This document shows positions 1 to 8,272 of a stretch of 64,000 nucleotides of DNA, piece by piece; the stretch's first letter is position 1, and each line of letters opens with the position of its first letter. Under the pieces are notes generated by a model. The model saw only the letters and a list, made by a program, of their open reading frames with translations, did no database searches and was not told where the DNA came from. This DNA is from Verticiella alkaliphila (lineage in GTDB: Bacteria; Pseudomonadota; Gammaproteobacteria; Burkholderiales; Burkholderiaceae_B), in NCBI RefSeq assembly GCF_018904615.1, contig NZ_JADCNH010000001.1:225155-289154 (forward strand), given 5' to 3'. The translations under genes and the position numbers were made by a program.

Positions 1-1347
1 AAGCTCACCGGCAGGCTCGGTGATCCACTCGACGTTCAGGCACTGGCCGATCCGCAGCAGCAGCTCGGGCAGCATCACGGGCTTGGCGACGAAGCGCGTG
101 GTGCCTGCCACTGCCGCAGCATCCAGCGTGGCCACCGTGGCAGACACCATGATGACCGGCAGTTGCGGCTGACGGGCATACAAGGCTGCACGTACGGCCC
201 AGCCGTCCAGCCCAGGCATGGTGACGTCCAGCAGGACGAGATCCGGCACCTGTGCGGCCACCGCCGCCAGACACGCTTCGCCGTCCAGCGCTTCGTCCAC
301 GTGAAAGCCGAGCGGCTCGAGCATGTCGCGCAGCAGCCGACGGTGCGCGACCTGATCGTCCACCACCAGGAGACGCCGGGGCGCACCGCGATAGCCCAAC
401 ACCACACCCGGCACGTGCGGGTCACCGCTCAGCATGCGTACCTCCGGCAGGAAGAGCTTCAGCCCGAAGTGGCTGCCCTCGCCCACGGTGCTCTGGACCT
501 GCAGCTCGCCGCCCATCACGTGGGTCAGCATGCGGCACACCGTGAGCCCGAGTCCCGTGCCGGTATCGGCCTGGCGCTCGCCCGCCCAGCTACGCTCGAA
601 CGGCAGGAAGATGCGTTCCAGATCCTCCGCCGGAATGCCTGGTCCCGTGTCCTCGACGTCGAACTGCATCAGCTCGCGCGCGTAGCGCACGCGCAGCCGC
701 ACACGACCCGAGTCGGTGTACTTCACGGCGTTGCTGAGCAGGTTGATGAGCACCTGGCGCAGTCGCTTCTCGTCCACGTGCACGATATCCGGCAGCCGGG
801 ACTGCACGACGCATTCGAAACGCAAGCCCTTGTCCTCGGCCTGCGGGCGCATCAGGCGCACGATCTGGTCAAGGAAAGCCGGGAACACGCACTCCGTGCG
901 CTCCAGGCGCAGCTTGCCGGCTTCGATGCGAGAGATGTCGAGCAGGCCATCGATCAGCCCCAGCAGGTGTCGCCCGCTGCGCAGGATCACCTCCACCGCC
1001 TCGCGCCGCCCGAGGGGCATGGCCGGGTCACGCTGGAGCACCTGCGCGTAGCCGAGAATCCCGTTGAGCGGCGCCCGCAGCTCGTGGCTCATCCCGGTCA
1101 GGAACCGGCTCTTGGCCAGATTGGCGGCTTCTGCCGCCTCCTTGGCGCGCTGCAATTGCGCGTCGGTGGCATTGTGCGCATCGATCTCGCGCAGCAGCAG
1201 CGCGGTCTGGCGATCGGATTCTTCCTGGGCCACGCGGCGGCTCTCGCGCGCCAGCACCAGCCACCAGGAGGCCACGCCCGCGATCAGCAGCAACACGGTA
1301 TAGATCTTGGCGAAGGTGGCAAAGAGCGGGGCGGATCGATCCCCGCC
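1..1347 (-). CDS. Hybrid histidine kinase/response regulator half of a permease-sensor fusion (partial, frameshifted)
   Basis: The minus-strand frame whose codons start at coordinates divisible by 3 reads open from the frameshift near 1330-1347 to the left edge, so the C-terminus lies outside the window. It encodes a transmembrane stretch (AKIYTVLLLIAGVASWWLV), a short coiled linker, a HisKA H-box (MSHELRAPLNG, phospho-acceptor His at 1084-1086), an HATPase with the N box (LINLLSNAVKY) and G boxes (DTGPGIP, GTGLGLTV), then a CheY-like receiver with DD, LLDVTMPG (phospho-Asp), a Ser and VAKPV (Lys). It would autophosphorylate and pass phosphate to its own receiver; no DNA-binding output is visible. 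It is the continuation of the permease frame at 1284-3152 and needs a one-base correction in the CCCC run to join. It is divergent from the amide/urea transport operon, so control of that operon is a reasonable inference. Confidence 0.8.
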
Positions 1348-3152
1348 ACCTGCAGCTTGGCGGATTCCTCGTAGTACAGCAGCCCCAGCGCCACGCCGAG
1401 GATGGCGCTGAACGACACCAGCACCAGCAGATAGTGCGCGAGGCGCCGATGCACCAGGGGCCGCCAGGATGCCGGCACCAGCTGCGCCAGCACGCCGCCC
1501 AGCTGTTCGGCCAACCGCGCCTCGGGCTTGCAGCGGTCGTGGCACCGGGCATCCAGCGTGCAGCACAGCGAGCAGATGAAGCCGCTGTAGGCCGGACAGT
1601 GCGCCATGTCGTCCGTCTCGAAGGCATTGCGGCAGATCACGCAGTGCAGGCTGGCGGGCCCGGGCGGCAGACCGTCCCGCGGCCGGGCCAACGTGTAGCG
1701 CCCGCGCGTGACGCGCGCGATCACCGGGGCGAGCAGCATGGCCACGAACAAGGCCAGGAACGGCGACAAGGCGCCAGCCAGTTCGCCGAACGCGCCGGCG
1801 AAGGCCAGGATCGACCCCCCGAAGGCGGCGAACATGCTGCCCACGCCAACCGGATTGATGTCGTACAGATAGGCGCGGCGGAACTCCACCCCGTGCGGGC
1901 TCAGGCCCAGTGGCTTGTTGATGACGAGATCGCCCACCAGCGCGCCGATCCACGCGAGCGCAACGTGCCCGAAGAGCGCGAGCACGTGCTCAAGCGCCTG
2001 GAACACCCCGAGCTCCATCAATACGATGGCGATGAGCACGTTGAAGACGAGCCAGACCACCCGCCCGGGGTGGCTGTGCGTGACGCGCGAGAAGAAGTTG
2101 GACCACGCGAGCGAGCCCGCGTACGCATTGGTGACGTTGATTTTGACCTGCGAGATCACCACGAAGAGCGTCATGGCCGCCAGCGCCCACGCCGGATCCG
2201 CAAAGACGTAGCCGTAGGCGAGCAGATACATCTGCGTCGGATCGGCCGCCTTGTCCGCCGTGGCGCCAGCCGACACCAGCAGGTAGGCCAGGAACGCGCC
2301 GGCCAGCATCTTGGCCGCCCCCGGCAGGATCCATCCAGGGCCGGCACACAGCAGCGCCGCCCACCAGCGCCCCCGGTTCCTGCGCGTCTGCTCCGGGAGA
2401 AAGCGCAGGAAATCCACCTGCTCGCCGATCTGCGTCACCAGCGCCGCCGCCACGGCGGCCGCCGAACCAAAGAGCAGCAGATTGAACTGCCCTCCGTTGC
2501 CCTCGATGCCAGCGAAGGCGAAGAGCCCGTTCAGCGCCTGCGGATCCTGATGCAGGATGGCCACGTAGGGCACGACGAGCATCAGGAGCCAGATCGGCTG
2601 CGTCCAGGCCTGCAGGCGGCTGATCAGCGTCACCCCGTAGGCCACCAGCGGCAGGATGACGAGTGCGCACACGAGATACCCGATGGACAGCGGCAGCCCG
2701 GTCAGTAACTGGATGGCCAGCGCCATGATGGCCGCTTCGAGGGCGAAGAAGATGAAGGTGAAGGACGCGTAGATCAGCGAGGTCAGCGTCGAGCCGAGAT
2801 AGCCGAAACCGGCCCCGCGGGTGAGCAGATCCATGTCCAACCCATGGCGCGCCGCGTAGTAGGCGATCGGCAGGCCGGTGAGAAAGATCAGCACCGACAC
2901 CGCCAGGATGGCCCAGAAGGCATTGACGAAGCCGTAGTTCAGCGCGATGGCGCCGCCGATCGCTTCCAGCGCGAGGAACGACACCGCGCCGACGGCCGTG
3001 TTCGCCACCCGCCATTCTGACCATTTGCGAAAGGCGCGCGGCGTGAAACGCAGCGCGTAGTCCTCCAGGGTCTCGTTGGCGACCCACGTGTTGTAGTCGC
3101 GCCGGACGGTGGCGATCCGCTGCGGTGCACTCGAGGGTGGAGAGGCCTCCAT
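1284..3152 (-). CDS. NCS1-type (purine/cytosine permease-like) domain plus Cys-rich module of a sensor kinase
   Basis: Residues about 20-480 form a polytopic membrane protein with about 12 hydrophobic segments that resembles the nucleobase:cation symporter-1 family; the N-terminus (YNTWVANETLEDYALRFTPR) is typical of this sensor-linked subgroup. Around residues 502-545 lies a Cys/His-rich module (CVICRNAF, HCPAYSGFICSLCC, CHDRC) that could bind zinc, followed by two more membrane segments. The frame then runs out of phase and stops at 1284, while the kinase continues in another frame. An ordinary NCS1 permease would end without the Cys module, so the gene is a permease-kinase-receiver fusion. 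The ATG at 3152 has no better upstream candidate. The substrate is unknown; the neighbouring amide operon hints at a nitrogen compound. Confidence 0.8.
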   Translation of the reverse strand: MEASPPSSAPQRIATVRRDYNTWVANETLEDYALRFTPRAFRKWSEWRVANTAVGAVSFLALEAIGGAIALNYGFVNAFWAILAVSVLIFLTGLPIAYYAARHGLDMDLLTRGAGFGYLGSTLTSLIYASFTFIFFALEAAIMALAIQLLTGLPLSIGYLVCALVILPLVAYGVTLISRLQAWTQPIWLLMLVVPYVAILHQDPQALNGLFAFAGIEGNGGQFNLLLFGSAAAVAAALVTQIGEQVDFLRFLPEQTRRNRGRWWAALLCAGPGWILPGAAKMLAGAFLAYLLVSAGATADKAADPTQMYLLAYGYVFADPAWALAAMTLFVVISQVKINVTNAYAGSLAWSNFFSRVTHSHPGRVVWLVFNVLIAIVLMELGVFQALEHVLALFGHVALAWIGALVGDLVINKPLGLSPHGVEFRRAYLYDINPVGVGSMFAAFGGSILAFAGAFGELAGALSPFLALFVAMLLAPVIARVTRGRYTLARPRDGLPPGPASLHCVICRNAFETDDMAHCPAYSGFICSLCCTLDARCHDRCKPEARLAEQLGGVLAQLVPASWRPLVHRRLAHYLLVLVSFSAILGVALGLLYYEESAKLQVAGIDPPRSLPPSPRSIPCCC

Positions 3153-3238
3153 GGCAGTGACGCTTCCTTACACAGACCCAGGCGTGGCGGGATATTGCTG
3201 CACCCCTGTTGTACACCAGCACCTGCGGAATCCGGCTA

Positions 3239-3256
3239 CGTCAATCGACGTATATT
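3239..3256 (+). promoter_or_regulatory. Candidate promoter/operator between permease-kinase and amide operon
   Basis: The 189-base divergent gap holds a short inverted repeat (CGTC-AATC-GACG, 3239-3250) directly next to a -10-like hexamer TATATT (3251-3256), about 85 bases before the transporter start at 3342. No convincing -35 is seen, which would suit an activated promoter. Assignment is by position and sequence only. Confidence 0.3.
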
Positions 3257-3341
3257 GCACCGCAGCAGTTACGCCTAGTATCGACTCCGTCCCGGCAGCC
3301 GCCGTCTCCGGCCTCGCAAAGCCGTCCTCAAGGAGCGATCG

Positions 3342-4580
3342 ATGTCTCGTGCCAAACCCCGTCCCGAAGACCTGCAATCCCCTGGCCGCCGCCGTGCCGC
3401 CATGGCCCTGGCCGCCCTGCCCATGCTGGCCGCCCCCGGTTTCGGCCGCGCGCAGGGCGCCAAGCTCGCCGTCACCGACAAGGAGGTGGTGGTGGGCCAG
3501 CTGCACTCGGCCACGGGCACCATGGCAATCAGCGAGACCGGCTCGATCCAGGCCGAGCGCCTGGCCATCGACCAGATCAACGCCGCCGGCGGCATCCTCG
3601 GCCGCCAGATCCGCGTCATCCAGGAAGACGGCGCCTCGGACTGGCCGACCTTTGCCGAGAAGGCGCGCAAGCTGCTCGTGAGCGATCGCGTGGCCACCGT
3701 GTTCGGCTGCTGGACATCCGCCTCGCGCAAGGCCGTGCTGCCGATCTTCGAGAAGGAGAACGGCCTGCTCTACTACCCGACCTTCTACGAAGGCCTGGAG
3801 CAATCCAAGAACGTCTTCTACACCGGCCAGGAAGCCACTCAGCAGATCCTGTCTGGCCTGGACTGGGTCAACCGCGAGAAGAAGGCCAAGACCTTCTACC
3901 TGATCGGCTCGGACTACATCTGGCCACGCACCTCCAACAAGATCGCCCGCAAGCACATCGAGAACGTGCTGAAGGGTCAGGTCGTGGGCGAGGAGTATTA
4001 CCCGCTGGGCCACACGCAGTTCGGCTCGCTGCTCAACAAGATCAAGCTGCGCAAGCCCGACGTCATCTACGCCATCGTGGTGGGCGGCAGCAACGTCTCC
4101 TTCTACAAGCAGTTGAAGGCCGCGGGCTTCTCCAGCGCGAACACCACCCTGCTCACGATCTCGGTCACCGAGGACGAGCTGCTGGGCATCGGCGGGGAGA
4201 ACGTCGAGGGCTACTACTCCTGCATGAAGTACTTCCAGAGCCTGGACAACCCCAACAACAAGGCCTTCGTCGATGCCTTCAAGGCCAAGTACGGGCCGAA
4301 CTCAGTGATCGGCGACGTGACCCAGGCGGCCTACCTGGGCCCCTGGCTCTGGAAGATGGCCGTGGAGAAGGCGGGCTCCTTCGAGGTCAACGACGTGGTG
4401 GCCGCCTCGCCCAATCTGGAATTCGACAAGGCGCCCGAAGGCTACGTGAAGATCCACCCCAACCACCACCTGTGGAGCCGCACCCGCGTAGGCCGCATGC
4501 GCGGCGACGGACAGTTCGACGTGGTCTGGGAAACCCCGGATCTCATCGAGCCCAATCCCTTCCCCGAAGGCTATCAGTAA
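3342..4580 (+). CDS. Amide/urea ABC transporter substrate-binding protein
   Basis: A 412-residue periplasmic receptor of the UrtA/AmiC/FmdD type (Peripla_BP_6 fold). The N-terminus carries consecutive arginines (GRRRAAMALAALPMLAAPGFG), which looks like a Tat or Sec signal, and the mature part begins near KLAVTDKEVVVGQLHSATG. Family hallmarks include GCWTSASRKAVLPIFEK and LYYPTFYEGLEQS. The start is fixed by AGGAG at 3331-3335, six bases before the ATG. It is the first gene of a tight operon with two permeases, two ATPases, formamidase and FmdB. In Methylophilus the same set (fmdDEF with fmdA and fmdB) takes up short-chain amides and urea; with formamidase here and no urease genes in view, formamide or a related amide is the more likely ligand. 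Confidence 0.9.
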   Translation: MSRAKPRPEDLQSPGRRRAAMALAALPMLAAPGFGRAQGAKLAVTDKEVVVGQLHSATGTMAISETGSIQAERLAIDQINAAGGILGRQIRVIQEDGASDWPTFAEKARKLLVSDRVATVFGCWTSASRKAVLPIFEKENGLLYYPTFYEGLEQSKNVFYTGQEATQQILSGLDWVNREKKAKTFYLIGSDYIWPRTSNKIARKHIENVLKGQVVGEEYYPLGHTQFGSLLNKIKLRKPDVIYAIVVGGSNVSFYKQLKAAGFSSANTTLLTISVTEDELLGIGGENVEGYYSCMKYFQSLDNPNNKAFVDAFKAKYGPNSVIGDVTQAAYLGPWLWKMAVEKAGSFEVNDVVAASPNLEFDKAPEGYVKIHPNHHLWSRTRVGRMRGDGQFDVVWETPDLIEPNPFPEGYQ

Positions 4581-4637
4581 GCCAGCCGGCCGCCCGTGCT
4601 CGGCGGCCATCTTCCTTCCCGCAGCGAGGTCTTCGCC

Positions 4638-5555
4638 ATGGAATCGTTCTCCGAGCTTGGCGCCATCCTGCTCATGCAGGGCTTCAACGGCCTGTCCGTC
4701 TTCAGCGTGCTGCTGCTGATGGCGTTGGGGCTCGCGATCATCTTCGGCCAGATGGGCGTCATCAACATGGCCCACGGCGAATTCCTCGCCATCGGCGCGT
4801 ACACCACGTACGTCTTCTCGTCCGCCACGCAAGCCTGGCTGCCCCAGGCCATGCCCTACTACTACCTCGTCTCCATGCTGGCCGCCTTCGGCGTGACCTT
4901 CGCCCTGGGCTGGCTGGTGGAGTGGGCCATGGTGCGCCACCTCTATCGGCGGCCGCTAGATACCCTGCTCGCCACCTGGGGGTTGTCGCTCATCCTGCAG
5001 CAGGCCTTGCGCTCGATCTTCGGGCCGCGCGAGGTGAGCCCGGTGCTGCCGGACTGGCTGATGGGCTCGTACCAGCCGCTGCCTTTCGTGGACATCCCCA
5101 TCAACGGACTCTTCGTGATGGTGGTCACGCTGCTGCTGACGGCAGGCGTCATGCTGGCCCTGTTCCGCTCGGGCTGGGGGCTGCGCGTGCGCGCCACGGT
5201 GCAGAACCGCGCGATGAGCGGTGCCGTGGGCATCGACACGCGCCGGGTGGACCGCACCACCTTCGCGCTGGGGTGCGGCATCGCCGGCATCGCGGGCGCG
5301 GCCTTCACCACGATCAGCGCCACCGGCCCCACCAGCGGTTCGCTCTACATCGTCGACACGTTCCTCACGGTGGTGTTCGGCGGCGCGGCAAGCCTCTTCG
5401 GCACGATTGCCTCGGCGTTCGTAATCGCACAGACGCAGTCCGTGTCCGAGTTCTTCATGACCGGCTCCATGGCCAAGGTGCTCACGCTGTCGACGGTCGT
5501 TCTCATCCTCATGCTGCGGCCCCAAGGCCTCTTCAGCCTGAAGCTGCGCAAATAG
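4638..5555 (+). CDS. urtB: Amide/urea ABC transporter permease (UrtB/FmdE-like)
   Basis: A 305-residue membrane protein of the LivH/UrtB branched-chain family with about eight hydrophobic segments. Diagnostic motifs are IIFGQMGVINMAHGEFLAIGAYTT near the N-terminus and GLRVRATVQNRAMSGAVGID, the cytoplasmic coupling region. The frame is open to 4596, but the ATG at 4638 (MESFSELGAILL) is preferred: it follows a purine-rich GCGAGG, and the extra upstream residues are hydrophilic and unlike the family. It pairs with the next gene to form the transmembrane channel. UrtB in urea loci is often longer because of a periplasmic N-terminal extension; this short version fits FmdE-type amide transporters. 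The symbol indicates the family, not a proven substrate. Confidence 0.87.
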   Translation: MESFSELGAILLMQGFNGLSVFSVLLLMALGLAIIFGQMGVINMAHGEFLAIGAYTTYVFSSATQAWLPQAMPYYYLVSMLAAFGVTFALGWLVEWAMVRHLYRRPLDTLLATWGLSLILQQALRSIFGPREVSPVLPDWLMGSYQPLPFVDIPINGLFVMVVTLLLTAGVMLALFRSGWGLRVRATVQNRAMSGAVGIDTRRVDRTTFALGCGIAGIAGAAFTTISATGPTSGSLYIVDTFLTVVFGGAASLFGTIASAFVIAQTQSVSEFFMTGSMAKVLTLSTVVLILMLRPQGLFSLKLRK

Positions 5556-5572
5556 CCGCCACCGGAGCCATC

Positions 5573-6757
5573 ATGCACACCCTGTATCGCAATCTCCTGG
5601 GCGGACGCGAGGGCGCCATCGGCATCGCCATCCTTGCCGCCCTCCTCTTCGCCGTTTTCCCGCTTCTGCTGGACGCCTTCCGGCTCAACCTGGTCGGCAA
5701 GTATCTGACCTACGCGTTCGTGGCGCTGGGCCTGGTGATGTGCTGGGGTTATGGCGGCATCCTGAGCCTGGGCCAGGGGATCTTCTTCGGCCTGGGCGGC
5801 TACTGCATGGCAATGTTCCTGAAGCTGGAGGCCTCCACGCCCGAGGCCACCAAGATCCAGTCCACGCCCGGCATCCCGGACTTCATGGACTGGAACCAGC
5901 TCACCGCCCTGCCCTGGTTCTGGGAGCCTTTCAAGAGCTTCGCCTTCACGCTGGTGGCGATCCCGCTGGTGCCCGTGCTGCTGGCGCTGCTCATCGGCGT
6001 AGCGATGTTCAAGCGCCGCGTGGGCGAGGTGTACTTCGCCATCGTGACCCAGGCCATCGCGCTCATCCTGTCGGTGCTCATCATCGGCCAGCAAGGCCTC
6101 ACGGGTGGCGTCAACGGCATCACCGACCTGCAGACGCTCCTGGGCTGGGACATCCGCACGGATTCGGCGCGCACCACACTGTATTTCGTCAACGCCGGCC
6201 TGCTGATCGGCTGCATCCTGCTGGCGCGAGGGCTGTTGTCCTCCAAGCTCGGCAAGCTCCTCATGGCCATGCGCGACAAGGAAGAGCGTGTGCGCTTCTC
6301 CGGCTACGACGTCGCCAACTTCAAGACGTTCACGTTCTGCATCGCCGCGGCGTTCTCGGCCATTGGCGGGGCGATGTTCACGCTGCAGGTGGGCTTCATG
6401 TCGCCCTCCTTCGTGGGCATCGTGCCTTCGATCGAGATGGTGATCTACGCGGCGGTGGGCGGGCGGCTCTCGCTGCTCGGTGCGGTCTACGGCACGCTCG
6501 TCGTCAACTTCGCCAAGAGCTACTTCTCCGAGGCATTCCCGCAATTGTGGCTCTTTCTCATGGGCGGGCTCTTCATCGCGGTGGTGATGCTCTTCCCGAA
6601 CGGACTGGCGGGCGTCTACGAACGCTATGTCCGGCCGCGCCTGGTGCGCCGAGCCCCGCGCCCGCGTGTCGAGCCCCCTTCCACACGCCCGCACGCCGAG
6701 TCCACGCGCCCGGCCAACACGGCCTCCAACGCCACACTTCCGGGAGAGACCGCATGA
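5573..6757 (+). CDS. urtC: Amide/urea ABC transporter permease (UrtC/FmdF-like)
   Basis: A 394-residue LivM-type permease beginning MHTLYRNLLGG 17 bases after urtB stops. It has about ten hydrophobic segments, the family signatures CWGYGGILSLGQGIFFGLGGY and GQQGLTGGVNGI, and the EAA-like loop LLMAMRDKEERVRFSGYDV that contacts the ATPase. The last 50 residues are a Pro/Arg/Thr-rich cytoplasmic tail with no recognisable domain. Its stop overlaps the next start by ATGA (6754-6757), showing translational coupling to the ATPase. The reading frame stays open far upstream of 5573, but that stretch is antisense-like Arg/His-rich sequence over the receptor and first permease and is not part of the protein. 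Confidence 0.88.
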   Translation: MHTLYRNLLGGREGAIGIAILAALLFAVFPLLLDAFRLNLVGKYLTYAFVALGLVMCWGYGGILSLGQGIFFGLGGYCMAMFLKLEASTPEATKIQSTPGIPDFMDWNQLTALPWFWEPFKSFAFTLVAIPLVPVLLALLIGVAMFKRRVGEVYFAIVTQAIALILSVLIIGQQGLTGGVNGITDLQTLLGWDIRTDSARTTLYFVNAGLLIGCILLARGLLSSKLGKLLMAMRDKEERVRFSGYDVANFKTFTFCIAAAFSAIGGAMFTLQVGFMSPSFVGIVPSIEMVIYAAVGGRLSLLGAVYGTLVVNFAKSYFSEAFPQLWLFLMGGLFIAVVMLFPNGLAGVYERYVRPRLVRRAPRPRVEPPSTRPHAESTRPANTASNATLPGETA

Positions 6758-7533
6758 GCCCGAGTACCCACACACCGGTGGGCGGCAACCCCGCCGCCCC
6801 GCAATTTGCGCTGTACGTCGAAGATCTCACGGTCCGCTTCAACGGCTTCACTGCCGTCGACAGTCTCAACCTCTACGTGGACCGCAACGAGCTACGCGTG
6901 GTGATCGGCCCCAACGGCGCGGGCAAGACGACGCTGCTCGATCTCATTTGCGGCCGCACCCAAGCCACGGCAGGCAGCATCCGCTTCAAGGACATCGAGC
7001 TCACGCGGCTCTCTGAGCACGCCATCGTTCGGGCTGGCGTGGGACGCAAGTTCCAGACGCCCTCGATCTACGAGACGTTGAGTGTGCGGGAGAACCTTGA
7101 GGTATCGTTTCCGAGAGGCCGCACGGTATTTGGCGCGATCGCCTTTCGGCGCACGCCGGACGTCGTCGCCCGGGTCGAGGAAGTGGCGCACGAGATCTAC
7201 CTGGCGGATCGCCTGGACGACCCGGCGGACCAGCTCTCGCACGGCCAGAAGCAGTGGCTCGAGATCGGCATGCTGCTCATGCAGGAGCCCGAGCTCATGA
7301 TGCTGGACGAGCCCGTGGCAGGCATGAGCGTATCGGAACGCAGCAAGACGGCCGAGCTCCTCAATCGCATCAGCCAGGGCCGCTCGCTCATCGTGATCGA
7401 GCACGACATGGAGTTCGTCAAGGACATCGCCCATCGGGTCACCGTGCTGCATCAGGGCAAGGTGCTCGCCGAAGGCAGCATGGATCAGGTGCAGGCAGAT
7501 CCGCGCGTGATCGAAGTCTATCTGGGCCACTGA
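6754..7533 (+). CDS. urtD: Amide/urea ABC transporter ATP-binding protein (UrtD-like)
   Basis: A 259-residue LivG-family ATPase. It shows Walker A (GPNGAGKTT), a Q-loop region (GVGRKFQTPSIYETLSV), a signature motif (LSHGQKQWLEIG, with H replacing the usual G as is typical of UrtD), Walker B (LMMLDEP) and the switch His (VIEHDMEFV). The GRKFQTPSIYE segment is characteristic of the urea/amide subgroup as opposed to amino-acid LivG. The ATG overlaps the urtC stop by four bases. With UrtE it forms the heterodimeric motor of the transporter on the inner face of the membrane. Confidence 0.9.
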   Translation: MSPSTHTPVGGNPAAPQFALYVEDLTVRFNGFTAVDSLNLYVDRNELRVVIGPNGAGKTTLLDLICGRTQATAGSIRFKDIELTRLSEHAIVRAGVGRKFQTPSIYETLSVRENLEVSFPRGRTVFGAIAFRRTPDVVARVEEVAHEIYLADRLDDPADQLSHGQKQWLEIGMLLMQEPELMMLDEPVAGMSVSERSKTAELLNRISQGRSLIVIEHDMEFVKDIAHRVTVLHQGKVLAEGSMDQVQADPRVIEVYLGH

Positions 7534-7543
7534 GGAGAACGCC

Positions 7544-8236
7544 ATGTTCGACGTCACCCAGCTTGTCGCCGGTTACGGCCAGAGCACTGTCCTGAAGGGC
7601 ATCGATCTTTCCGTAGGCGAGGCCGAGATCGTCGCGGTGATGGGCCGCAACGGCATGGGCAAGACCACGCTCTTCAAGACCCTGATCGGTCTGTTGCCTG
7701 CGAACGAAGGCCGCATCGCCTTGCAAGGCGCCGAGCTCACCCGCCTGCCAAGCTTTCGCCGGGTGCGCGAGGGCGTGGCCTACGTGCCGCAAGGCCGCAT
7801 GATCTTCCCCGCCCTCACCGTGGAGGAAAACATCCGCACGGGCTTTCGCACGCGCGCGCTGTCAACGCCGATCCCCGAAGAAATCTACGCCGTCTTCCCA
7901 GTGCTCTTCGACATGCGCCGGCGCCGCGGCGGGGACCTGTCCGGCGGCCAGCAGCAACAGCTCGCGATCGCCCGCGCCCTCGTCACCAACCCGCGGGTGC
8001 TGCTGCTGGACGAACCCACCGAGGGAATCCAGCCCTCGATCATCAAGGACATCGCGCGCAGCCTGCTGGAGATCCGCAAGCTGCGCAACCTGGCCATCGT
8101 CGTCTCCGAGCAGGTCTTGAGCTTCACGATGGAGATCGCTGATCGCCTCATTGTGATCGACAAGGGCCGCTTCGTGCACGAGGACCGCCGCGAGAACGCC
8201 AACGTCGCCACCATCAGCCGCTATCTGTCTGTCTGA
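7544..8236 (+). CDS. urtE: Amide/urea ABC transporter ATP-binding protein (UrtE-like)
   Basis: A 230-residue LivF-family ATPase starting ten bases after urtD, with GAGGAG just upstream as ribosome-binding site. Motifs are Walker A (GRNGMGKTT), AYVPQGRMIFPALTVEENI, a complete signature (LSGGQQQQLAIARAL), Walker B (VLLLDEPTEGIQPSI) and a diverged switch region (VVSEQ in place of the usual H). The Met in the Walker A loop and EGIQPSI after Walker B are typical of UrtE. It completes the five-gene transporter; the enzyme genes follow directly. Confidence 0.9.
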   Translation: MFDVTQLVAGYGQSTVLKGIDLSVGEAEIVAVMGRNGMGKTTLFKTLIGLLPANEGRIALQGAELTRLPSFRRVREGVAYVPQGRMIFPALTVEENIRTGFRTRALSTPIPEEIYAVFPVLFDMRRRRGGDLSGGQQQQLAIARALVTNPRVLLLDEPTEGIQPSIIKDIARSLLEIRKLRNLAIVVSEQVLSFTMEIADRLIVIDKGRFVHEDRRENANVATISRYLSV

Positions 8237-8272
8237 GCTTTCCGATCCGTTCACCCACCGAAGGAGCGCACC

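Noticed and set aside
163..1374. Long plus-strand open frame over the kinase gene
   Set aside because: It is the antisense of the histidine kinase/receiver; its Gln/His/Arg-rich composition is typical of a shadow frame in GC-rich DNA and no domain is visible.
5740..6753. Upstream open extension of the UrtD frame
   Set aside because: The stretch overlaps UrtC in another frame; only residues from 6754 onward match ATP-binding proteins, and the ATGA overlap fixes the start.
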